Position numbers and translations under genes: made by a program. From Olsenella sp. An293 (lineage in GTDB: Bacteria; Actinomycetota; Coriobacteriia; Coriobacteriales; Atopobiaceae): a DNA stretch of 64,000 bases. The notes under the pieces are model-generated. The model was not told the origin of the DNA. It was given only the letters and a program-made list of their open reading frames with translations, and searched no databases. Location of the stretch: the NCBI RefSeq assembly GCF_002159495.1, contig NZ_NFIT01000009.1:1-64000 (forward strand). The letters are read 5' to 3'. This document shows, one piece after another, positions 1 to 6,817 of the stretch; the stretch's first letter is position 1; each line of letters opens with the position of its first letter.

Positions 1-8
1 CCCCCCCC
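1..8 (-). repeat. Poly-G tract in the window-edge tail-tip gene
   Basis: At least eight consecutive C on the + strand (G on the coding strand) start at codon 7 of the gene that begins at 26. The true length is unknown because the tract is cut by the window edge. Confidence 0.7.
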
Positions 9-26
9 GTTGGCGATTACGATCAT
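1..26 (-). CDS. Start of a G-tract tail-tip gene (partial)
   Basis: Only the first codons are inside the window: ATG at 26 gives MIVIAN, followed at once by a run of at least eight G (minus strand) that leaves the window. A strong ribosome site AAGGAGG lies just upstream (about 31-37), and the gene begins 24 nt after the stop of the preceding tail-tip gene. By position and layout (short N-terminus, then G tract) it looks like a third member of the fibre/adhesin family at 50-521 and 1008-1455. Its product cannot be known from this window. Confidence 0.5.
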
Positions 27-49
27 GGATGCCTCCTTGCTTTCGATGC

Positions 50-521
50 TTACGATGGCAGCTTTATGCCGAGCACGAGGTCGGTTGTGACATTCAGGGT
101 CAGTGCCATCCCGTTGCTCGACGGCTTTGCGTCAACCACCGAAGATGCGAGGTCCGTGGAGTACCTAGCCGTGGTGCCCATGGTGTCGTAGATGGCTCCA
201 GGCATGGACTCGTACGGGTCCGAATACTGGACCTTGACCTTCGAGCTCACGATCGCGAAGCCCCTGCCGTTCCATATGGTGTTCCCGGTCTGGAACCTGA
301 CCATGACGAAGTCGAAGTCGTTGAAGCTCCGGGACAGTGTCACGTAGCTTTTTGCCGCTCCCTTGTAGATGACGGTCGCGACCTGTCTCTCCAGCACGGT
401 CTTGAGATTGTCCACGCTCACCGGCTTGCTACCGGTCCCCGAGACCCCCCCCCGCGACGTCGAGCGCCGCAGCGAGGCCAGCCGCGCTGAGCGGCTCGCT
501 TCCCGTGAGTGCCACCTTCAT
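50..521 (-). CDS. Small tail-tip adhesin, out of frame at a G9 tract
   Basis: Paralogue of the gene at 521-994. ATG at 521 overlaps the upstream stop as TGATG. The first 23 codons (MKVALTGSEP, then a LSAAGLAAAL motif) lead into nine G at 445-453 and then a TAG after 30 codons. The rest (KPVSVDNLKTVLE, then a beta-rich domain with LSRSFNDFDFVMV) is open in another frame down to the TAA at 50. With eight G the two parts join to give 156 residues that align end to end with the neighbour, including both PVS-x-x-NL motifs. So the gene is OFF as sequenced. Role as receptor-binding or fibre-tip protein is inferred from its place after the baseplate and fibre genes. Confidence 0.75.
445..453 (-). repeat. 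Phase-variation G9 tract
   Basis: Nine G on the coding strand in the Gly-rich linker after the first PVS-type motif. G9 leads to a stop seven codons after the start of the tract, while G8 or G11 gives the full-length protein. Confidence 0.8.
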
Positions 522-994
522 CACCCCTGTAGCTTGAGATTCATCCCTATGACGCGCTGGACCTTGTCCTGGTTCCAGTCAATCGTCAGGGTCATTCCGT
601 CTGAGGAGAGCTTCGCTTGCGTCGATGTTTCGTTGCCGACGTTTCCAGGCGGGTTCTTCTTGTAGTAGTACATTCCGCCGACGTAGTACTCCGGGCTGTT
701 GCCCGCGTACTTGGACTGCACCAGCATGCTGTAGTACGGCACTCCCCCGTACACACTGAAGACGTCGACCATGAGCAGGTCGTAGTCGTTCGCGCTCCGC
801 GAGAGGGTTGCCTCGGTGACCGCAGGCCCCTCGTAGAGGATGGCGATGCTCGAGGACGCCTCCTTGGCCTCCAGCGCCGCCGCGAGGTTGTCAACGCTCA
901 CCGGCTTGCCGCCTGTGTCGGACGCGCCGCCACCGGCGTCGAGCGCCGCCGCAAGGTTATCGGCGCTCACCGGCTCAGTTCCCGTCAGTGCCAT
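521..994 (-). CDS. Small tail-tip adhesin (intact paralogue)
   Basis: About 157 residues. The N-terminus has two copies of a motif of the form PVS-x-x-NLAAAL (residues about 8-17 and 31-40) joined by a Gly-rich linker. A beta-rich domain follows, with TLSRSANDYDLLMV near the middle and many Tyr and Gly. The linker codes Gly with mixed codons and has no homopolymer, so this copy seems locked in frame. ATG 994 is chosen because AGGAGG lies about 10 nt upstream; a GTG at 1000 is too close to it. The family is not recognised by name; a fibre-tip or receptor-binding role is inferred from position and from duplication with divergence. Confidence 0.6.
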   Translation of the reverse strand: MALTGTEPVSADNLAAALDAGGGASDTGGKPVSVDNLAAALEAKEASSSIAILYEGPAVTEATLSRSANDYDLLMVDVFSVYGGVPYYSMLVQSKYAGNSPEYYVGGMYYYKKNPPGNVGNETSTQAKLSSDGMTLTIDWNQDKVQRVIGMNLKLQG

Positions 995-1007
995 AGACAC
1001 CTACCTC

Positions 1008-1455
1008 CTACGCCGTCCTCTTCCACGCGTACACTGCGAGGTAGGGCGGCATGTTGTTGTGCGCGGCGCCTCCGCCCTGAGACGGCAGCGACGTGCTTGC
1101 GCTTCTGATTGGGTCGTTAAACGTGCCCGCGACGTATCTCAGGTTGGTGGCATGAGTTGAATCTCCAACTGGCCCGACCGAAATCGTCCCGCTGTGGTCG
1201 TGAGCCGGCATCTCGTCCACCGTCAGCGCGTGGCTCGCCTCGCCCCCGGTGGAGCCGGCCGCGTACCCGCCGCCAGCGCAGAGCAGGAAGCGGCCCTGAA
1301 TCTGCTGCCACGTCCCGCCGAAGAGCGTCTGCGGGCTCGTGGCCGACGTGCTCAGGTAGATGGCGCCGACCGGGTAGACGAGGTCAGCTATCGAGCCAGC
1401 CCCCCCCCGTCAGATTTTGCACGACGGCGGCTAGGTTCCCGCAGCTCACGGGCAT
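1008..1455 (-). CDS. Tail fibre with collar-type domain, out of frame at G9
   Basis: The C-terminal part is a phage tail-collar domain: ADLVYPVGAIYLST, then FGGTWQQI, GRFLLCAGG, DEMPAHDHSG and the closing QGGGAAHNNMPPYLAVYAWKR. This kind of domain ends many contractile-tail fibres. The N-terminal part starts at ATG 1455 (or in-frame GTG 1479) with MPVSCGNLAAVVQNLT and runs into nine G at 1400-1408; that frame stops after 23 codons. Eight G joins both parts into a 148-residue protein. As sequenced the collar domain is not joined to its start, so the gene is OFF unless translation restarts or the ribosome shifts. Confidence 0.8.
1400..1408 (-). repeat. Phase-variation G9 tract in the collar fibre
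   Basis: Nine G on the coding strand directly after the PVS-x-x-NL motif. The shift needed to restore the frame (one G fewer) is the same as in the tract at 445-453. Confidence 0.8.
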
Positions 1456-1483
1456 GTCTGATGTGACCAAAGTGAGCACCCCC

Positions 1484-2503
1484 CTAGCTCAGGCCGAGAT
1501 AGGCCAGCAGTTCCTCGTTGGTCGGGTAGTGCGAGCTCACGACCTTCTGGAAGAGCGCGTCGTCGGTCGTCACTCCCGTGCCGCCGCGCTCCACGGGCAG
1601 CGTGCCGGACGTGACGTCGGCGGCGTCGTGGACGTGCTCGGCGGCCGCCGCGCCGATGGCGGACGGCGTGATGCTCGACTTGTCGAGCTGCTCGATGGTG
1701 ATGGCGCCGTCGGCGAGCTTCTCGGCCGTCACGGACTTGTCCGCGAGCTTCCCGGTCGTGACCGCGCCGTCGGCGAGCTTCGCCTCGGTCACGGAGAAGT
1801 CGGCGAGCTGCGCGGTTCCCACGCCGGACGCCTTGATGGAGAGCACTCCCTCCGCCGTCATGGAGACGGTGACCTCGTCGGCCGTGACGGTCGGCCCGGC
1901 GCCCGCGATGGCGTCCGCGATGTCGTGGACGAGCTGCGAGAGGCCCGGGCGGTCGAGGTACTGGGCGGACTTGCCCGTGGTCGGGTCGACCTCGCCCTGC
2001 TCCCACATGGCCTCGATGGCCGTCTCCTCGATGCGGGAGACCTGCGGGATGAAGTCCGGGTCGAAGATGGCGGTGACCTCGGCGGCGTCGCCGACGTAGG
2101 TCACGACGTCCACCAGCTTCTCCACGAGCGTGCCCGAGGCCGTGCCCGCGGGTATCAGCTCGCCCTCCGGCGTGTAGCCGTAGGAGTAGAGGACGTCGTC
2201 GGCGTCCCCGCCCACCTTGGCGTAGAGTCCCAGCTCGCGCCACGTGAAGGCCTCGTCCTGCTCCTCGTTGGTGAAGCGGGCGCCGACCACGGCGGTCTGG
2301 CCGTCGCTCACGACGGCCTTGGTGATGGACGCCTGCGCCCTCGGGCTCACGACGTCGGTCATGGTGGCCGGCGACTGCGAGGACGGCATGTTGCCGTCGC
2401 CTAGCACGATGCGGGTGAAGGTCAGCCCGCCCTCGCCCGCCATGACGCGGGCGAGCAGCGCCGTGCCCAGGTTGGTGATGTGGTTGTCAGCGAAGTCGCT
2501 CAA
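1484..2503 (-). CDS. Phage tail fibre / fibre-connecting protein
   Basis: About 339 residues. The N-terminal 150 residues look like the baseplate-binding part of P2-type fibre proteins (LSDFADNHITNLGTALLARVMAG, then FTRIVLGDGNMP and TNEEQDEAFTWRELGLYAK). A repetitive segment follows with repeated AKLADGAVTTGKLADKSVT-like units (about 220-280), and the end has a VERGGTGVTTDDAL signature. TTG 2503 overlaps the stop of tail protein I. It should link the baseplate to the variable tip proteins encoded next. Start uncertain, since no strong ribosome site is seen. Confidence 0.8.
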   Translation of the reverse strand: MSDFADNHITNLGTALLARVMAGEGGLTFTRIVLGDGNMPSSQSPATMTDVVSPRAQASITKAVVSDGQTAVVGARFTNEEQDEAFTWRELGLYAKVGGDADDVLYSYGYTPEGELIPAGTASGTLVEKLVDVVTYVGDAAEVTAIFDPDFIPQVSRIEETAIEAMWEQGEVDPTTGKSAQYLDRPGLSQLVHDIADAIAGAGPTVTADEVTVSMTAEGVLSIKASGVGTAQLADFSVTEAKLADGAVTTGKLADKSVTAEKLADGAITIEQLDKSSITPSAIGAAAAEHVHDAADVTSGTLPVERGGTGVTTDDALFQKVVSSHYPTNEELLAYLGLS

Positions 2504-3075
2504 GGAGTCACCCCCAGCTCGATCGTCTCGCGGGACGTTATCTTGGTGACCATGCCGTGCCGCGCCGTCTGCTCCCCGGTCAGGCCGATCATCACGCCGT
2601 CGAAGACGGAGGAGAGGCGCTTGACCTTGCGCAGCATGTCGAGGAAGCGCGGCAGGTTCTCGCCGACCGCCGACGGGTCGGTCGTGAAGACCTTGAAGTG
2701 GTGCGGCTGGCCGTCGTAGTCGGGCCACTCCATGACGCGGCCCGCGCCGAAGTAGCTCGAGACGACGCTCTCGACGGCGCCGACCGTGCCGAGCTTCTGG
2801 TGGACCCGGTCGGAGTTCCGCACGAGGTCCACCTTGGTGTCGTGCGAGGCCCCCGAGTCGTACCAGCGCACGTCGAGCGCCCACGCCAGCTCGTCGAGGT
2901 AGGCGTCGGGGAGCTGGTCTAGGCAGTCCCAGACGCTGAGCACGGCCACCTGCGGCGCGAGGTCGCGGATGACCTCGTCCACGCCCTGCGCGAGCGCGAC
3001 GTCAGCGAGGTCGCCGCGCATCCACGTGGGCAGCAGCCTCACGAACTCGATGTCGCCGAGCCTCAATCGGACCAC
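2500..3075 (-). CDS. Phage tail protein I (P2 gpI-like baseplate)
   Basis: 191 residues matching the P2 gpI / XkdU-like baseplate family: LLPTWMRGDLADVALAQGVDEVIRDLAPQ, LDQLPDAYLDELAWALDVRWYD, then TKVDLVRNSDRVHQKLGTVGAVESVVSSYFG. It sits between baseplate J and the fibre gene, as in P2-like tails. GTG 3075 overlaps the end of baseplate J. It likely joins the baseplate wedge to the fibre. Confidence 0.88.
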   Translation of the reverse strand: MVRLRLGDIEFVRLLPTWMRGDLADVALAQGVDEVIRDLAPQVAVLSVWDCLDQLPDAYLDELAWALDVRWYDSGASHDTKVDLVRNSDRVHQKLGTVGAVESVVSSYFGAGRVMEWPDYDGQPHHFKVFTTDPSAVGENLPRFLDMLRKVKRLSSVFDGVMIGLTGEQTARHGMVTKITSRETIELGVTP

Positions 3076-4424
3076 CCCGCCTGGGTCTCGACCTCGTGGG
3101 TCACGGTCGGCGAGCCGGTGAGGCGCGCGACCTGGAGGCCGCTCACGGCGGTGCGGGTCGGCGCCGTCACGTCGCAGCGCAGGGCGCCCGCCTGCATGAC
3201 GTAGGTCTTGAGCACGTCCGGCTCTATGTCGCGCCCTAGCTTGGCGCTCTGGTCTGCCACGTAGCGGTCGATGGCTCCGCCCGGGCCCTCCACGGCCTCA
3301 ACGACCGCGGCCTCGTCGTCGATGGTCGCCCAGTACCTGAGCGAGATGGTGTAGTCCACGGGCGTCGGCGCCTCGACGGTCACCACGTCGGTCATGGGCC
3401 GGATGGTCGAGTCGCTGACGGCGGCCGCGACCGCCTCAAGCGTGCCCTCGTCGGGCAGCGCGCCGCCCTCCATGAGCGGCACGACCTTGACGCGCCCGTC
3501 CATCTTGCGGTGGACCACCACGTCCACGGACTCCTTGACGGCGTCCGTCTCGGACAGCGTGATGGTCAGAAGGCTGTCCTCGTAGGCGTACGTGAATCCG
3601 GTGGACTGGCCCTCGACGGTGAGCAAGGTCTCCGGGTCGAGCAGGTCGCCGCCGACGAACGCCATGCCGTCGTGTACCTCGCACGCGATCGTGTCGTCGA
3701 ACTCGTCAGAGAACGCCGCCACGTCCACGATGCTCGGGTCGGCGGTCATCGCCCAGTAGACGTAGGCCTGCTCCGGGCCGGCCACGCTGAGGGCGTTCGG
3801 CGCGAGGCGGATGCGCTCGCGGAGGCGCTCGTCGCCGTCGGCGGTGTAGGGCTCGCCGTCGTCCCCGCCGTCGGTCGGCGTCGTGTTGGTCACGGTGGCC
3901 ACGTAGGGCTGGAGGTCAACCAGCGTGGTCAGCGTGCCGGGTAGCAACCCGTTGCCCGCCGAGCCGGCCTCCGTGCAGCTCGCCGTGACCGTGCCGACCG
4001 TCTCGCCCGAGGCGATGACGCACGGCTCGTCGGTCGCGAAGTAGATGCTGCCGTCGGAGGTCACGCGCGTCATGGCCGGGATGGTGATGGCGTGGCCCTG
4101 CGCCGCGGACAGCTCGAACTTGACCGTTGTCGTCGCCGGGGTCGCGTCGATGCGCTCCACGCCCAGGCGCTCGCCGATGGCGTCGAGCACCTGCCCGCGC
4201 GCGTGGCGCAGCAGCGTCTGGCGGCTCGCGTCGTTCGCCTTGCTCGCGTAGGCCACGAGGACCGCCACGAGCGCCTCGGCGAAGATGCGCCGCTCGTCGC
4301 CCGGGTAGAGCGGCTCCCCCACGCCGGACTCGAGCGACGTGACCACGTCCGTGTAGATGGTCTGGCTGTCCACGTCGACGAGGTTCAGCGCCTCGTCGTA
4401 GGTGTCGGTCGCACCGTCAGCCAC
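3063..4424 (-). CDS. Baseplate J-like wedge protein
   Basis: 453 residues, the usual size of the gpJ/XkdT family. Typical pieces are the N-terminal YPGDERRIFAEALVAVLVAYASKANDASRQTLLRHARG, the AITIPAMTRVTSDGSIYFATDEP segment and EAGSAGNGLLPGTLTTLVD. A GTG start is used; the gene overlaps its upstream neighbour by 8 nt. The protein builds the baseplate wedge of a contractile tail. Confidence 0.92.
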   Translation of the reverse strand: MADGATDTYDEALNLVDVDSQTIYTDVVTSLESGVGEPLYPGDERRIFAEALVAVLVAYASKANDASRQTLLRHARGQVLDAIGERLGVERIDATPATTTVKFELSAAQGHAITIPAMTRVTSDGSIYFATDEPCVIASGETVGTVTASCTEAGSAGNGLLPGTLTTLVDLQPYVATVTNTTPTDGGDDGEPYTADGDERLRERIRLAPNALSVAGPEQAYVYWAMTADPSIVDVAAFSDEFDDTIACEVHDGMAFVGGDLLDPETLLTVEGQSTGFTYAYEDSLLTITLSETDAVKESVDVVVHRKMDGRVKVVPLMEGGALPDEGTLEAVAAAVSDSTIRPMTDVVTVEAPTPVDYTISLRYWATIDDEAAVVEAVEGPGGAIDRYVADQSAKLGRDIEPDVLKTYVMQAGALRCDVTAPTRTAVSGLQVARLTGSPTVTHEVETQAGWSD

Positions 4425-4716
4425 TTGCCACCCCCTGTCTGTCCGTGAGCATCGCGACCGCTGAGAGGTCGCCCGCGGCGCCCGCGTCGGCCGACGCGGC
4501 CATGCGCACCTCGTCGAGCGTCACGCGCGGCTCGTAGCTGTCTATGACCCACTCCGCGTCGGCGTCCACGCGCCACGACTTGGTGGCGGGGATGTCGATG
4601 AGCGAGCGGTCGATGCCCTTGGTCCTCGCGTAGGGCACCTCGCCGCGGAAGGTGCGCAGGAGGTTGAGCGCGCACACCTGCGGCGCGGAGTTGCCTGTCG
4701 AGAGCATCGCGATCAC
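4417..4716 (-). CDS. gp25-like baseplate protein (XkdS/gpW type)
   Basis: About 99 residues directly upstream of baseplate J. GTG 4716 overlaps the upstream stop as GTGA; ATG 4707 is an alternative. The small size, the position and the segments GIDRSLIDIPATKSWRVDADAEWVIDSYEPRV and LDEVRMAASADAGAAGDLSAV fit the small wedge proteins of P2 and PBSX-like tails. The family call rests mostly on position and length. Confidence 0.6.
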   Translation of the reverse strand: MIAMLSTGNSAPQVCALNLLRTFRGEVPYARTKGIDRSLIDIPATKSWRVDADAEWVIDSYEPRVTLDEVRMAASADAGAAGDLSAVAMLTDRQGVASG

Positions 4717-5249
4717 ATCCCCGGGTTCGAGGGCATCTTGCCCTGCCTCTGCGCGTCGCTCGGCCCCACGGACACCGCGGTGGCCACGGTCTGCGTCATG
4801 ACGCCCGGCGTGAGGCCCGCAATCTCGCGCTTGTCGAGCTTGAGGCCGCTCTCGTCCTCGGCGTACTCCTCGAAGCTGAGCGTGATGGTGGCGCTGAGCC
4901 ACTGGCCGTCGGGTCCGAGCAGGATGTCCGACGGCGCCGCGCTCTTGAGCATGAAGAGGTCGGCCATGAACCGGCGTCCGTTGAGATAGAAGGGCGCGTA
5001 GACGGAGACGTTTCGCCACCACTCCCCGTACTCGTCGCGCGGGTCGCGGCCGGTCGCGGAGAGCGCCGCGGTGTAGCTCAGGTCGAGCGTCATGAGGTCC
5101 ATCGCGACCGTCTGGGTGGCGGGCTCGCCCTCCTTGTCCTCGTTGCGCTCGACCGACACCGAGCGGTTCGAGTCGAGCTGCTTGATGGGCCGCACGCAGC
5201 CCGGGGCGACGCCCCACGTGAATCCGTTCCACTCGGCCTGTGTGGCCAT
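4713..5249 (-). CDS. Baseplate-region protein of unknown family
   Basis: 178 residues, no membrane segment, no known motif recognised. It starts at ATG 5249 behind GGGAGGTGAG and lies between the spike-like protein and the gp25-like protein. Segments such as RDEYGEWWRNVSVYAPFYLNGRRFMADLFMLKS and LSATITLSFEEYAED look like a beta-rich structural protein. Its place suggests a baseplate or hub accessory role; that is inference only. Confidence 0.6.
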   Translation of the reverse strand: MATQAEWNGFTWGVAPGCVRPIKQLDSNRSVSVERNEDKEGEPATQTVAMDLMTLDLSYTAALSATGRDPRDEYGEWWRNVSVYAPFYLNGRRFMADLFMLKSAAPSDILLGPDGQWLSATITLSFEEYAEDESGLKLDKREIAGLTPGVMTQTVATAVSVGPSDAQRQGKMPSNPGM

Positions 5250-5263
5250 GGGCGCTCACCTCC

Positions 5264-5656
5264 CTAGTGCGGGCCGCTCGTCTCGCCGTGCGGCGCCGTG
5301 TGCGTGTGCCCGGTCGCGGATATGCCGGCCGCCGTGACGTCTGCCGCGAACGTGCCGCCCGCCTGCCCGGTGAGCTGGCCCTCCACGGTCACGGCTCCCG
5401 GGACGAATCCCGCCCACTCGCCGTCGGCGCGGGAGAGCACGATGCCGTCCCCGTCCTCGGAGCGGGCGCACCACACGAGGTCGCCGACCGCGAGCGGGCA
5501 CATGCCGCCGCGGACCGACCAGTGCAGCGCGAGCGGGCGCGTCACCACGCCGTCTGCCACGAGCGGCAGCACGCGCGCCCTGTCGGGGTCGCCGTTGCGG
5601 TCGCTGCCCTCCAGCGTCGAGATCTTGGCCTTGAAGAAGGGCCTGACCTCAGCCAT
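5264..5656 (-). CDS. Baseplate spike / gpV-like assembly protein
   Basis: 130 residues. The middle (LPLVADGVVTRPLALHWSVRGGMCPLAVGDLVWCARSEDGDGIVLS) resembles the OB-fold part of P2 gpV / XkdR-type proteins, and the end (ISATGHTHTAPHGETSGPH) carries a His-rich GHTHTAPHG segment like those closing tail spike proteins. ATG 5656 follows a GGGGG ribosome site. It is placed between the gpD-like hub and the wedge genes, as expected for the membrane-piercing spike. Confidence 0.75.
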   Translation of the reverse strand: MAEVRPFFKAKISTLEGSDRNGDPDRARVLPLVADGVVTRPLALHWSVRGGMCPLAVGDLVWCARSEDGDGIVLSRADGEWAGFVPGAVTVEGQLTGQAGGTFAADVTAAGISATGHTHTAPHGETSGPH

Positions 5657-5665
5657 GCGCACCCC

Positions 5666-6583
5666 CTAGTAGCCGAGCGGCTTGGTCAGCCACACCTTGC
5701 ACCTGCTGTCGTAGTAGTCGTGGCGGATGCGCGAGACCACCGCCGGGCCGTCCCAGCTCGCCGCCGCGGACGCGCTCAGGTCCACGACCGAGCCGGCCGC
5801 GTAGCCTCGCAGCATCGAGTCGGTCCTGACGACCATGCGCACCGCCTCGCGGTTCGCCGCGCGCAGGAGTCCCTTGGCCCAGCGCTCCGCCTCTCCGACG
5901 CTGCCGATGCGCTCGGGCACGACGCGCACGAGGGTCTTGCCCTCCCCCGCCGACCACGTGGCCGACGTGGTGCCGTCCGTGACGGTGCAAGCGCCGTATG
6001 AGCGCGCCGAGTCGTCGCGGAACTCGTAGTCCACGCCGGGCGTGACGGATAGCTCTCCCGTCGCGCCCTGCGCCTCCAGCCACTCGCCGGAGTAGGCCAC
6101 GAGCCTCCCGTCGTAGACGATGAGGCCCGCGCCCTCGTAGGTGAGACGGCGGTCGAGGAAGGCGAGGTCGCTCTCGTTGTCCTGCTCGACGTAGGAGTAC
6201 TCGTGGTCCTCCACGCCATACGTCTCGTAGCTCATGCCGTGGCGGTCGGCCACCTCGGCGATGAGCTGCGAGAGGCGGACGCGCTCCCAGCTCTTGGAGC
6301 GTCGCTCGCGGGCGCCCTGCGGCGCCGCGTAGGCGGTGACGGTGAATCGGCTGGACTGCGGCACGACCGAGGAGACGTACATCGTCCCCGACCGGGCCGC
6401 GCCGTCCTCGACCGCGATCTCGTCGCCCACCTGCGGGTTCCAGCGGTCCCAGAGGTTGCGGGTGTCGCCGAAGTCCATGGTGAGCGAGTCCATCGCGCCC
6501 CACGCGCGCCCGTCCACCCAGCAGCGGCCCACACTCACCTTGGGGTAGATGTCGACCCCCTGATAGAGCACCTTGAAGGCCAT
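5666..6583 (-). CDS. gpD-like tail hub protein (late control D family)
   Basis: 305 residues. The family signature is visible as WERVRLSQLIAEVADRHGM, then EQDNESDLAFLDRRLTYEGAGLIVYDGRLVAYSG and the C-terminal GGPAVV-like VSRIRHDYYDSRCKVWLTKPLG. It follows the LysM protein, as XkdQ follows XkdP. It forms the central hub below the tail tube, onto which the spike docks. Confidence 0.88.
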   Translation of the reverse strand: MAFKVLYQGVDIYPKVSVGRCWVDGRAWGAMDSLTMDFGDTRNLWDRWNPQVGDEIAVEDGAARSGTMYVSSVVPQSSRFTVTAYAAPQGARERRSKSWERVRLSQLIAEVADRHGMSYETYGVEDHEYSYVEQDNESDLAFLDRRLTYEGAGLIVYDGRLVAYSGEWLEAQGATGELSVTPGVDYEFRDDSARSYGACTVTDGTTSATWSAGEGKTLVRVVPERIGSVGEAERWAKGLLRAANREAVRMVVRTDSMLRGYAAGSVVDLSASAAASWDGPAVVSRIRHDYYDSRCKVWLTKPLGY

Positions 6584-6586
6584 GGG

Positions 6587-6817
6587 CTACCGCCTCCAGG
6601 GCGGCAGCGTGTCGGGCGTCTCGACGCGCTCGACGATTGGCAGGTCGATGACCTCGCCGCCGTCGAATAGCAGCACGTCGGCGAGGTCTGGGTTTGCCGC
6701 GACGATGACGTCGGCCATCGTCTCGTAGCCGTAGGCCTGACCGGCGAGCAGGTCGAAGGACTCGCCCGCGCGGCAGGTGTACGACCTGTGGCCGACCACG
6801 GTCACGCTGCTAGGCAT
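6587..6817 (-). CDS. LysM-like tail protein (gpX/XkdP type)
   Basis: 76 residues with a single LysM-like fold: HRSYTCRAGESFDLLAGQAYGYETMADVIVAANPDL. ATG 6817 overlaps the tape measure stop by 8 nt, a layout common between tape measure and gpX genes. It probably caps or stabilises the tail tube near the hub. Confidence 0.85.
   Translation of the reverse strand: MPSSVTVVGHRSYTCRAGESFDLLAGQAYGYETMADVIVAANPDLADVLLFDGGEVIDLPIVERVETPDTLPPWRR

Noticed and set aside
1-1480. Diversity-generating retroelement or DNA invertase as cause of tail-tip variation
   Set aside because: No reverse transcriptase, template/variable repeat pair or invertase with inverted sites was seen in the window; G-tract slippage explains the frames.
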